Assembly (NCBI RefSeq): GCF_011386835.1
Contig: NC_088809.1
Location: forward strand, 22,823,067 to 22,887,066
Source of the DNA: Chrysemys picta bellii
Taxonomy: Eukaryota; Chordata; Testudines; Emydidae
Length of the DNA stretch: 64,000 bases
Reading direction: 5' to 3'
Shown here: positions 12,100-22,296 of the stretch, in pieces
Layout of the letters: each line of letters begins with the position of its first letter
How positions within the stretch are numbered: position 1 is the first letter of the stretch
The notes under the pieces: generated by a model
The model's database searches: none
Told to the model about the DNA's origin: nothing
Seen by the model: the letters and a program-made list of their open reading frames with translations, nothing else
Translations under genes and position numbers: made by a program

Positions 12100-14424
12100 G
12101 AAGTTGCACACATGATAAAGATAGGCAAGGCCAACATATCCCACAATGCATTCTGTTCCTTTAAGTTGATATATGAATGTTCCACAGTGTTTTTAGCATG
12201 ATCTTAGCCCTGCAAGTCCTCACTACAGCCTCTGCTACTAAAACTCTGCTACCAAGCGGGACGGTTGGTGGAGACCGAAAACTGGGTCTGAGAATCATCA
12301 GGTTTGTGGATAAAGGGCAAGCGATTGTTTTGGTCAACCCGGTAGGTCGGCCACATTCTGATATTTACCTCCTGGCTGGATGGGGGCAAGTGGCACCCTG
12401 AGTAGGTCACTCGGGAAGCATCTGGTTGACGTTCTTTCTGGAACACAGGGGTCTTCATGGCAGTAGCTGGGGCTCACAACGGGGAGGAAGAGAAAAGGAA
12501 TTAATACTAATCCCTCGCTGTGATATAGCACTTTTCCTCCATAGATCGCTAAGCGCTTTACAGTGCAGGTCAGTGTCCCCTTTGCACAAACTCCACCCCT
12601 CCCCCAAAGTCCCCGCCCCAACTCCGCCCCTTCCCTGCCCCGGCCCTGCCCCAACTCCGCCCCTCCCGCAAAGTCCCCGCCCCAACTCCGCCCCCTCCCT
12701 TGAGCGCCCCGCATTCCCCCTCCTCCCTCCCAGCCACACGAAACAGCTGCCCGAGCGCTACCGGCTTCACGGTTTGCCGGGCAGCCCCCACTGCCTCCGA
12801 CATGGCTTCGTGCCCTTGGTAAGAATGGACGCTGCATGGAATGTAACATATGAACAGGGGGTTATATGGTGACTTTAGGGCTGTGCTCCTTAGTAGCCAA
12901 ACTAAACGGGGGATGCTCTGATGGTCACACACGCTGCTTCCCTTCCCAGGTTAGTCGCTGTTTTGCATGGAAGGGGTTCTGCCTTTGTCTGGCACAAAGA
13001 AATGTCAGATTCCCAGAGTGACTGTGTGATCTCGGTTGAGTCATTTTGCCTCTTTGTGCCTCAGTTTTCCGGTCAGCCGCACAAGGCTCTGGATGCTACC
13101 ACTCCTGCCAAGGGCCGTGAAGCTTCATTAATGAATGTTGGTGAAAGCCTTTCGTCCCCTCAGCTGAAGGGCGGGCGGGCGGGCGTCTGTGGCGTTTGGT
13201 GCACTTGGGAGCACAGAATGTTTCCCCTGCTTTACAGCTGGGATCTGAGCGCCAGCCTGAGCTGTCAATTTATCATCTGACCGAGCTGGGCCAGGCGCTG
13301 AGGAGGACACCGGCCCTTTGCCTGGACTAAGACACGGGCTGGGGTTTAGGTCAGGTGGATCTACTGTGGGTCAGCTAAACCTGCTCCTAGTGAAGATGCA
13401 GGTAAGAGCTTTAGCTCCCTTGTGGCTGGTCGAGGTGTGGCCCCCGCCCACACCCCCTTCCTCCCATCCTTGCCCCCCGCCCACCCCTCCTTTTTCTCAC
13501 CCAGCCCTTGTCCCCATCTGCCTTCCTGACCTCCAGCCCCCTGCCCAGACCCTTTAGCTACCTGCCCTAGCTCACAAGCCCCTGAGTCGCTGCGGGAGCC
13601 TAGGTCCCCCCCCCCCCCCGACGAGAACCCTGCAGTAAGTCACTTAGCTGATGTCTGTGCCGGCGGGGCGCGCTCCCAGCTCCTTGCTCCGTGGCGGCAG
13701 AGGCCACGGCTCAGCCTTCAGGGGCTGTTGGTCGTAGCCGCCCTGTGCGTCCATCTCTGGGGATGTTGCAGAGAGACGTCTTCTCATCACCTGCCTCCCG
13801 TCGATGGGCCAGAGTCCGTGTGCGTCTCTAAGCAGGTGTCTCTGCTACCGACCCTCCAGCCCTCTGGGTGGTGGCCAAGGCTTTAGGCTGGGTCCCGGCA
13901 GGGAGAAGGCTGACTGATGTCGTCAGTTCTTTCCCCGTCCCTGGTGGCTGGGTCGGGTGCGGCCACGGCCCTATGGAGGGGTGGGGCTCGGCGTTGCTGT
14001 CTGGGGCTCTGCTGGCATCCGGCAGGGCCTTGCTGCGGGAGCTGCAGGTTGCTCCTCCGGCCGGGCTGGGGGAGGGGAGGGAGCCTGGCAGCTCCGGTTC
14101 GGCCTGTTGGCCCCGGCGGGGAGCCTGGTGTGGATCTGGCGCGCTGGGCTGGGATGCCGTTGGCCTGGCACTGCTGGAGCTGCCAGTTCTCAGCCCTGAT
14201 GCTCGTAGCGCTGGCAGTTCCCAAGCAGGGGCCCGGGCGAATCACGGCGAGTCCCAGAGCTCGTTGTCCTGGCCTCACGTGGTGATCGGGTCTGGCTGGC
14301 AAGCCGGCAGCGGGGAGGGCTTCCTAGCCGGGGGCAGGGATTGGCGTGTGTGCCCGGACCCGCTGGCAGAGTCGTCTCCGGTCTCAGCCAGCAGCTGGAC
14401 TCCCCAGGCGTGTCCTTGCCAGGC
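12100..14424. other. Non-coding region downstream of the FAM170-like gene, unit 1
   Basis: About 12587-12790 is an end-less internal fragment of the TAGGGTTACCAT element ('ccccaactccgcccctcc' array). About 13000-13080 resembles a reversed MIR SINE ('gtcattttgcctctttgtgcctcagttt'). A poly-C run lies at 13606-13618. The 13860-14424 stretch is GC-rich and directly follows the FAM170-like stop codon on the minus strand, so part of it is probably 3' untranslated sequence; I did not find a convincing poly(A) signal. Confidence 0.45.
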
Positions 14425-16047
14425 CTATCTGGCAGCCTTGTGTGGGCGCCGTATCTCCCCCCCACACTTGCTGCACTCCCGGCCCCCACGTCGCCGTCTC
14501 TTCCGGGGCGGCTCTCCCGCCCTGAGCTGCCCCAGCACCCGGTAGTAGACGCGGCAGCTGAAGCCTTCACGCAGCCCCTGCTTCACATGCTGGGTCAGGG
14601 CCTCCAGGCTGGGGAAGACTCGGCAGCAGGCCAGGCAGCGCAGGCCCTGCTCGGGGGTGAGGAGCCACTCAGGGGGCGCTCCCATCGGCTGCTGCGGAGC
14701 CTCCTCTGCTGGTCCCCCAGCGTCGCTCTCTGCCTCGGGGTCCACGTCCCCCAGCTCGGGGTCCACGTCCCCCAGGTCGGACCTGGTGTGGGAGCTGCTC
14801 CGGTCCGAGCCAGCAAAACTTTCTCCTCCGATGTAATTGGCCTTAAAAATGCGGGGGCGCTTCCTAATGGCTTCAAAGCCGGCCCCTGTCTTCCAGGCCA
14901 CCGAGACGCCGTTCACGACCCTGACCTGCATGTAAAAAAGGGTCTTTTCTTCTCCCTCCCCCTTGGCCTCTCTGACACGTGCCGAGCGCTTTCTCTTCAT
15001 GCCGGCGCCGGGTGGATCTGGAGGCTGCGCACATAGGCGGTTGGAGGCCGCAGGCTGCACACCGCGGGCGGAGGAGTGGCTGGTGACGGATGTGGCCGTG
15101 GAGGTCTTCTGGCTTGGGTCCCTGGGGCCTGCAGAGGCAGAGACCGTCTCCTCCGCCGTTTCCCCAGGAACGGGGCTCCCAGCAGAGACCCCCTGACGAG
15201 GGGGCGACTCCCCTGATCTCTGCGACTCTGAAAGCAGAATGAAAGCCCAACTCCTGCGGCCATCGCCCCCAGCGGCGCATCCCCCTCCGGCTCCCAGCCC
15301 TGTGTCCCAGGCCCAAAGGTGCCCCCCATGGGTAAGGGAAAGGGGTGAGTAAGGGAACTCCGTGAATACGAATATCAGGGAAGCGACCAGTCAGGGATCT
15401 GACACGCTGTGCCCAGGGAAGGGCCAGAGCCCCCTCGCTTGACACACTGGCAACTAGGTTGGACAGAGCCCTAGACAACGTCTTGTCGGTGCCGATGCTG
15501 CCCTGGCTCTGGGGGGGGAATGGACACTCTGCCCCATTGGTCTGCCCCAGCCCTGACATCTATGACCCTGGCATGGTTACCAGGAGCAGCCTGAGACCTG
15601 GCTGTGCCCATCTCCAAAGCCCCTGGCTTAGGCTCGTTACCCCAAGGGCCCAGGACTCTGCACTGGCATCTCTACATGGAAGAGCCATTTTGTGCCCCCA
15701 GATATCTCCTCTTCATGGTGTCTCCTTCACCCCTGGGGGGGGTGGGTGTCTGTGTCTCCCCCTTCCTCTTTTCCATTTAACCATTTAGAGGGCTCTGTCT
15801 CTCCCCACTTGGAGTCTGTTTCCCCCACTGTGCCCTGGTGGAGTCTCTTTCTCTCCCCCTCCCCCTCTGAGACCTCCCTGGGCCAGGCAGAGAGAGAATT
15901 CGAGTTCATCCTTGACCTAGGACCCCTGCCAGCCTCTCCCCCGAGTGTCCTGTGGGCCCAGGGAACGTCCTGCTCACCTGACCCCTCCTGGGCAGCTCCA
16001 GGATTCGTCTCTGGGGCGTCAGCAGGAAGCCCCTGGCTGTGCGCCAT
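14425..16047 (-). CDS. FAM170: FAM170-family zinc-finger-like protein, copy 1 (two coding exons, 290 aa)
   Basis: The gene model has exon 1 at 16047-15978 (70 nt; donor CAG/GTGAGC) and exon 2 at 15227-14425 (803 nt; acceptor GCTTTCAG), joined in phase 1 and open to a TAG. Family features are visible. Around residues 120-135 lies the YMQV...GVSVAW block. Residues 210-250 hold the WLL...RCLACCRVF...LREGFSC signature shared with FAM170A and FAM170B, with a possible zinc site (C221, C224 or C225, H237, C248). A basic run at 265-270 may be a nuclear signal, and a CxxC pair lies at 275/278. Residues 175-188 are a duplicated acidic LGDVDPE heptad. FAM170 proteins are described as testis-biased; nuclear gene regulation (A) and acrosome function (B) have been proposed. 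The paralogue is not assigned. The start could instead be the MKRKR methionine at residue 100, which would give 191 aa. Confidence 0.85.
14748..14789 (-). repeat. 21-bp in-frame tandem duplication inside FAM170-like exon 2
   Basis: Two adjacent 21-bp copies of 'ggggtccacgtcccccag' plus three bases encode the heptad LGDVDPE twice in the acidic linker. The same tandem pair is present in copy 2 (about 49160-49201), so it arose before the unit duplication. Confidence 0.85.
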
Positions 16048-18542
16048 GGTCCTGGCTCTGGGGACTCGGGCCAAGGCTGGTGCCTGTCACAGTCCTCGAA
16101 ACCTCCTGGATTCTCTGTCCCAGCACCAGCCAGAAGGTCTGGGTCTCTGCTGGGGAAGGGATAGCGGTTCTGGTCCAATTCTCCAGCTAAATCTCCAGAT
16201 CTCACAGTGCAGGCAGCAGAGACAGGATCACGATTGACCTGAGCCAAGGGTTTGATCCAAGTGGCACCAGACGGTTGTGGTTTAAATCGTCCTGGAATGT
16301 TCTGGTCCCAACGGCATCAGGCTGTTTGGATCCAAACGGCTCAGAAGTTCTGAGCTGGGTGAGGTCATTGCCAGCTGGGATGACACTGCTCAGTTCTGTG
16401 CGAGCTGCTCTCGGGTCCAGCCGACCCTCCTCGTGTCCCGTCCAGGGAGGGCCGAGTTCATGAGGTCCCAGCCAAACCACTCAGCTGGGTCTATGCTGCA
16501 CAAGGCCCGGGCGGGCCCATCCGGGGTCCGATCAGGGAGGGTGGAGCCATAGCCTCTGGCTTTGTGCTGGCACAGACTGACGAGCAGGACCATTCATATT
16601 CCTGTTGATTTGGGTTACGGTAGCGCCAAGAGGCCCAGTCGGGACCAGGGCCATTCCTGGGTGCTGCCCACACCAGAAGGGCTGCCAGTCTAAACAGACA
16701 AATAGAAATAGACAGAGAGTCTGAACCCATCACACCGTACACAGCCCGGCCCCAGCACAGAGCTCCTTTGAGATGCCTTCCCCAGCCCATTTTAATCCTC
16801 CAAACCACCACTCCCCGCTGCCCACGTGCCCCAGGCAGGTCTCCTTGCTGTGCCGCCATTCACCCCACCCTGACCCCACAAATAGAGCTGCAGGCTCCAT
16901 GTTGGGAGGAAGAGATGGGGGGCAAGCGTACCCTGGTCAGGAGTGTCTAATGGTGGCTCCTGGCTGCTTTTCTTCCTCCCCCTGGAGGTCTCTGAGGCCC
17001 CCACCAGGATCTAGCTGTCCCCTAAAGAGACACCAAATCAACAAAGGCCTCTCAAGGCTTAACTCATGCCAACCCCAGCCAATGCCGCGTAACTGTGCCA
17101 CCTGCACCCAACCCCACCTCCAATTCCGGTCCCAAGGGACCCGAACCCCTGTTCAGAAGTGTGATGTCCACCAGTGGCTCCTCACACCCCGATACACCTG
17201 CCCCCCTGTCCCTGAGCTCCCCAGCCCTGGGCACTCTGGCCCATGGATGGCCCCATTGCCAACAGAGGCACCAAGGTCTCCCCAGTCTCTGGGACGTTAA
17301 CACTGAATCTTTTCCTCTGGGGAGATTGTCTCCTTGCAGTTCCCATCCAGCCCTGTTGTAAGTCAGGGAATGGACGTGGTTCTGAGGGGAAAGTGCCAGA
17401 ATAAATGCTCTGGGTAAGAAGTCAGTGATGTACATCCCAGCCCCTTTCTCATAGCTGATGGCTAAGGGCTGTGGCATCGCGGTATCAGCCGCATGTAGGG
17501 CAGGCCCGTGGGTGCCACCATCTGATGTGTAGACACTTTCTGGTGTGAAGCTGGGCGAGAGCTCCCGCCCCCCAGGCTACACTGAAAAAACCTGATTGGC
17601 TGGGGGGAGTGCCAGTCAAACACACAGCATTAACTCTGACCCTGGGAGGTTGAACGAATGGTGTGGGGCAGCCTGGGAAATTAGGAAAGAAAACAGAGAA
17701 GCTGCAGGACAGGAGCCCTGAGCTGGGGCAGGGCGGGAGCTGCTGGCAGGAGAGCCGGCTGCTGGCAAATGGGGATTTGTGTAAACTCTCAGCCTTCAGC
17801 AGACAGGAGCTGAGCCCACTAACCGATCCACCACGCTGAGCTCACCCAGCCCGCCAGCACCACCCAGAGAACGGGCCGGCTGGGCTGACCCCAGGGGGAG
17901 GGGGTTGCATTGGCACGGGGCAGAGAGTCTGTGTGTGTCGAGACAGGCGTGCCCATACTGGGGATCCTGGCCTGGGTCTGGTCCGGGCTTTGCCCGGGTC
18001 ACAGAACAGCGTTGTGCTGTTGTGTGATGGTTGTTCCAGCGGTTACCTCTGACCCCCTAGGATGGGAGTTGGTGTTTGCTCAGAGGCGCGTGGCTGGGAC
18101 CTCTGCTCCAGGCCTGGCAACCCCCACCTGACATTACTCAAATGGTTTCCTGATCACCTGTGACTATTACTGCACAACATTCCTTTTCCACTGGGCGTTT
18201 CCTTGTTCTGTTGGCGACAGCGACTTTGGTGCAAAAGCTGCCGTCTCTCCCTGTTGTAGGAGTGAGACCCCGAGCCCCATTCCACTGCCAGGCTGTCTCT
18301 CCGTTCACATCCTAGTATTTCAGGGTGGGATAGTTGGTCACCTGCTCCTTGATATGTTGCAGGCTACATCATGCTAAAGCGCCCATGTCCAGCCTGCAGC
18401 TTTGTCCCATAGTCATCTCGGGCTCACGTACATATCCGAGGCGTGGAAGAAATGTTGACAGATCCATAAAACTCCTAGTTCTCTCTGAACTGATTGAATA
18501 TCTTCAGGTGTTGGCATCTGCTGCTGACATACGCCATGCGTA
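16048..18542. other. Upstream region of FAM170-like copy 1
   Basis: This lies 5' of the gene on the minus strand and should hold its promoter and any untranslated exon. I could not identify a TATA box or start site. The small open frames here (for example 15906-16247 on the minus strand, which overlaps exon 1) are most likely untranslated leader. Homology to unit 2 holds to about 17590 except for a gap at about 17205-17525. About 17600-18540 is single-copy with nothing recognised. Confidence 0.4.
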
Positions 18543-19442
18543 GATACCTTTAATTGAAATGAATTTAATAAGTCCCCCTGTAACAATGTATACTGTGTGT
18601 GATTTTTAGAAAAATCCTTTTTGGTAATGATGCTTCTCAGCTATTACCTGTAAACAAACTTAAAGCTTAACACAGCAGGGAAAACATTACAAACATGGAT
18701 TTAATGACTGAACAGTGAAATAATTTCCCCAGAACCCTTAAAAGATAGAAGCCATTGAAACCTGGCCTGCCTATAGAACAAAAACACAGGCAAATATGGA
18801 GTTAATTCCTCTTGTTTTGCCTGCCATCAGCAAGGGTGTTTGTGAAAGAAAGGAATGTTTTAAGCAATAATAAATGCCATCCCGAAAGGGGTAGAAAAAT
18901 GTTATTGACTTTCAGAAAAAGCTGATACCAGCTACAGGACAACCTAATACAGAAACAAAGAAAGTCTCCGCTTACTGTAAGCACTGATTTAGCTGAGCTC
19001 TCTCTCAGTCTTGGCATGGAATGGCAGAAAGTTACCAATCAGCTGTTAAAAGGTAAAAAGGTAACATAGTTCCAACCCGCCCCCCCCCCAAAACAAACAA
19101 ACAAAAAAAAGTCAATGTGGGAAACTGAACCATTCATATTATACACGCAAATGGGGACATGTTAAGAATTGCCACTGCAGAAAGACAGAACAGCTTACCA
19201 TTGGTATAACATTTTCTAGATGGTCTCCCACAACTACTGGCATACTACTGTTACTCCCCCTAATTGGGTTTGGTTTTAAATTGTATGTGTTTAATTGAAA
19301 TGTTTGGAATGTGCTGTTGAATAAAACAAATGTATTCAAAGCCAAAGCCACAGGCCCCTATCCCCTCCCAGTATTTTCTATTACGTGGACTAAATAAGAA
19401 GTGACACTGGCGATTAATAATCTTAGTGTCAAAAGGGGGATA
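18543..19442. repeat. Duplicated AT-rich block, likely retroviral internal remnant
   Basis: The block from 'gatacctttaattgaaatg' to 'gtcaaaagggggatatgtagg' is repeated at 52348-53250 with few changes. It ends in a purine run (AAAAGGGGGA, 19431-19440) followed by TGTAGGAG, the layout of a polypurine tract and the first bases of an LTR. No protein frame could be assigned, so the retroviral reading is an inference. Confidence 0.4.
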
Positions 19443-19680
19443 TGTAGGAGCAGGATTTTATAATGTCCCATAAGAATTAATGTATGATTTGATTGTCTTG
19501 GTTATTGATTGTAAAACTTAGCAAGGTTCAATTTGCAATGCCTTTTTGCTCGATATAAATACTACTGTTTGAGAATACAATCGGTTTGTGTGAATGAGGA
19601 ATGTATGCATCAGGGAACGATAAGGTGTGAAGGCCATTGTTATGGCCAGAGTTAAGGAAAAAGAAGTAAAGAGACTTAGG
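19443..19680 (+). mobile_element. Possible LTR fragment
   Basis: It starts with TG right after a polypurine-like run, contains a TATA-like 'gatataaatac' near 19552 and stops where an interspersed repeat ('ctaggtctacactac', 19680-19745) begins. In the second copy only the first ~48 bases remain (to 53297). No partner LTR was found, hence the low confidence. Confidence 0.3.
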
Positions 19681-19899
19681 CTAGGTCTACACTACCTGCC
19701 TGAATCGGCGGGTAGAAATCGACCTCTCGGGGATCGATTTGGGAAGCAGTGGGAATAAATGTCTCTAAATGGATACGTGTGGTGGAGGGAAAAGGTCATT
19801 GGTGTTGGGTGTGTAATGGACAGGGCTGGATCTGGGAAAAAGCCGTTGCCTTCAGCATATTGTGGCCAATGGTGTATGGGATTATTCGAACAAAACTAA

Positions 19900-20540
19900 A
19901 GAGTGGCGGGCTGGGTACGGGGATATGAATTTTTTCTTGACCTGGGATCAAACAGAAAAATCAATCTTATGTTCCCCCTACAGTAATCTTAGTGAAAACA
20001 ATACCCTGTGCCCTTCAAAGGATATTACTCCCCCTTTGTAGGCACCTATGTGACAAATGGATGCAACCAACCCTTTCCAGCCTTAATAGGCCATCATTGG
20101 GTTTGTGGGACCAAAGCTTATACTGTGTTACCAGCTAACTGGTCAGGTATCTATTATCCCGCCCGACTCTTCCCACAATTCGGAGTGCTAGGGTCCTTCC
20201 CACGAGAATGCCTTCGTAATTTCAGGTGAAGAAGAAGGGACTTACCAGATGTCCAATGGTATGTAAATAACATAAGCCCCTTGACCTGTGAAGAGGCCAT
20301 TGGCGGTTCCCTTATCCCACTTGGGGGAGTAATACACCATGCGAAAAGGCTCCTGCGGTTACAAGCAGTAGTTGAAATAATGGCAAATGAAACTGGAGAG
20401 AGTTTAAAAACCCTGGCCAAAGAAACAGGGGCGATCCGACAGATGGCCCTCCAAAACCATCAGGCATTGGACATAGTGCTGGCGGCCAAAGGAGGGATCT
20501 GTGCTCTCATTGGAAAAGAACGTTGTGTGTTCATGCACTG
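19900..20540 (+). pseudogene. Endogenous retrovirus env remnant, part 1 (surface end and start of TM)
   Basis: The translated sequence resembles retroviral envelope glycoprotein. There is a cysteine- and tryptophan-bearing surface segment (20008-20226), then an in-frame TGA at 20227-20229 next to a basic stretch where a surface/transmembrane cleavage site would lie. A heptad-like transmembrane-subunit ectodomain with a short C-x6-C region follows near 20500-20530. The frame is then interrupted at about 20541 by a CR1 insertion. This is an old, non-functional copy; gag and pol were not seen. A gamma-type env is suggested by the C-x6-C layout, with moderate certainty. Confidence 0.7.
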
Positions 20541-21533
20541 TTACAGACTAGGGACCAAATGGCTAGGAAGCAGTTTTGCAGAAAAGGACCTAGGGGTTAC
20601 AGTGGACGAGAAGCTGGATATGAGTCAACAGTGTGCCCTTGTTGCCAAGAAGGCTAATGGAATTTTGGGCTGTATAAGTAGGGGCATTGCCAGCAGATCG
20701 AGGGACGTGATCGTTCCCCTCTATTCAACATTGGCGAGGCCTCACCTGGAGTACTGTGTCCAGTTTTGGGCCCCACACTACAAGAAGGATGTGGAAAAAT
20801 TGGAAAGAGTCCAGCGGAGGGCAACAAAAATGATTAGGGGGCTGGAGCACATGACTTATGAGGAGAGGCTGAGGGAACTGGGATTACTGATCGCCATATT
20901 TGGGGTCGGGAAGGAATTTTCCTCCAGGGCAGATTGGCTGAGCCTCTGGAGGTTTTTCGCCTTCCTCCGCAGCATGGGGCAGGGATCTCTAGCAGGAGGG
21001 TCTCTGCCGATTGAAGTCACTAATAACAGGATTGGGGACTTCAGCAGCAGAGTCCAGGGAAGGGGTAGGGACGGTTTTATGGCCTGCAGCATGCAGGGGT
21101 TCAGACCAGATGATCATAATGGTCCCTTCTGACCTTAAAGTCTATGAGTCTATGAGTCTATGTTTAGTCTGCAGAAGAGAAGAATGAGGGGGATTTGATA
21201 GCTGCTTTCAACTACCTGAAAGGGGGTTCCAAAGAAGATGGATCTAGACTGTTCTCAGGGGTACCTGATGACAGAACAAGGAGTAATGGTCTCAAGTTGC
21301 AGTTGGGGAGGTTTAGGTTGGATATTAGGAAAAACTTTTTCACTAGGAGGGTGGTAAAGCACTGGAATGTGTTACCTAGGGAGGTGGTGGAATCTCCTTC
21401 CTTAGAGGTTTTTAAGGTAAGGCTTGACAAAGCCCTGGCTGGGATGATTTAGCTGGGAATTGGTCCTGCTTTGAGCAGGGGGTTGGACTAGATACCTCCT
21501 GAGGTCCCTTCCAACCCTGATATTCTATGATTC
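20541..21533 (+). mobile_element. CR1 LINE inserted in the env remnant
   Basis: The 3' part of a CR1 reverse-transcriptase frame ('[12 protein letters not shown]', '[13 protein letters not shown]') runs to about 20884, is interrupted, and resumes at about 21163 with 'tttagtctgcagaagag'. It continues to the typical CR1 3' end 'gatattctatgattc'. Env sequence is present on both sides, with a short shared 'ttcat' at the two junctions. A long open frame (20281-21132) joins env and CR1 sequence by chance and is not a gene. Confidence 0.9.
20885..21162 (+). mobile_element. Second CR1 3' end nested inside the first CR1
   Basis: A different CR1 subfamily tail ('agatgatcataatggtcccttctgacc') ending in the short tandem TCTATGAG x2-3 (21142-21162) splits the outer CR1 between 'gaactgggatta' and 'tttagtctgc'. 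Outside it the outer CR1 reads through without a gap, which gives the order env, then outer CR1, then inner CR1. Confidence 0.8.
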
Positions 21534-21804
21534 ATACCTGATGACATCAATGAGGTAATAGATCGCGCTAGTCACTTAGAACAAATCGCATATCTTCCCC
21601 ATGAAGAGCCGAGTTCTTTATGGAAGTGGCTAAGTAACCTGTTCAATGTCTCTGGCATAGGAAACTGTTTTTTTCAGGGAGCCCTGACTATCCTGTTTAG
21701 AATCCTAATGATTTTTGTATGTTTTCAGTTAATCTCCTGTTTGTATCCAGAATTGTGTAAGGTATGCCACCCAGGTTACTGCCCCAAAATAGAGTGCTAA
21801 TATG
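21534..21804 (+). pseudogene. Endogenous retrovirus env remnant, part 2 (TM C-terminal end)
   Basis: Directly after the CR1 an open frame continues the transmembrane subunit. It has a leucine-rich segment, a tryptophan-containing pre-membrane stretch, one hydrophobic membrane span (about 21670-21745) and a short cysteine-containing cytoplasmic tail, ending in TAA near 21800. It has no start of its own and is separated from part 1 by about 1 kb of CR1 sequence. Confidence 0.65.
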
Positions 21805-21891
21805 ATGATGTTAAATATCACTGATGAACGAAGAGATAAAGAATGATTAATATGTGGAACCCAGTAATTGTTGGTCTTTGCGTAAACTTGA

Positions 21892-22296
21892 CCAAAAGGA
21901 GGGATTGTGAAAGTGAAATGAATTCTATTAAAGAAATAGAATTAAAGAATGCTGTATGTACCTTTAAGTAGAAATGAGAAATGCTGCAAGCCAGGGGGCA
22001 GGAAAGCAGACATTAACTGCTTAATGAATTGCCCCACGTAAGGGCAATTGGTGAAGCATTAGCCTTAGATCGATAAGAGTTAATAAGGAAGCAGGATATG
22101 CATATTGTGCCCCATACAAATTTTACAATTTTGCTCTCTCTGTCCCTTTGTTTAGTTCACACCCTTTTATCTGTATAAATAAGACCGTTTGGGTCTTGCA
22201 TGGGGGCTCACATTATCTGAATGTATTAGCAGAGCGCTGTGCTAATAAACAGAGTGGTCTTGACAAAATTGTGAGTCCTGATTCTAACTTTGACAT
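21892..22296 (+). mobile_element. Polypurine tract and 3' LTR of the endogenous retrovirus
   Basis: A purine run AAAAGGAGGGA (from 21895) precedes TGTGAAAG at about 21906, the start of the LTR. Inside are a TATA box (TATAAA, 22174-22179) and a poly(A) signal (AATAAA, 22244-22249) about 70 bases apart, the expected order for U3-R-U5. The 3' edge near 22296 is estimated. No 5' LTR is present in the window, so the provirus is truncated or rearranged. Confidence 0.65.

Larger units (their letters stand above)
1..17590. repeat. Segmental duplication unit 1
   Basis: This segment recurs in the same orientation as unit 2 (about 38099-51700) and unit 3 (about 54179-64000). Bases 1-956 match 38099-39054. 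The stretch from 2340 onward matches 54180 onward, and 4107-17590 matches 39055-51700. It carries a complete FAM170-family gene on the minus strand, several hAT-type elements, a SINE and a GC-rich repeat block, all at corresponding places in the other units. Unit 1 is the longest version. The stretch at about 957-2339 has no direct counterpart in either other unit, but it is present as an inverted copy at 28891-30513. Confidence 0.9.

Noticed and set aside
15906..16247. 113-residue minus-strand frame overlapping FAM170-like exon 1
   Set aside because: It reads in a different frame from exon 1 and past the donor site; most likely leader and intron sequence.
21142..21162. Short tandem TCTATGAG considered as a CRISPR-like repeat
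   Set aside because: This is the usual 3' terminal short repeat of a CR1 element; there are no spacers and the context is eukaryotic.
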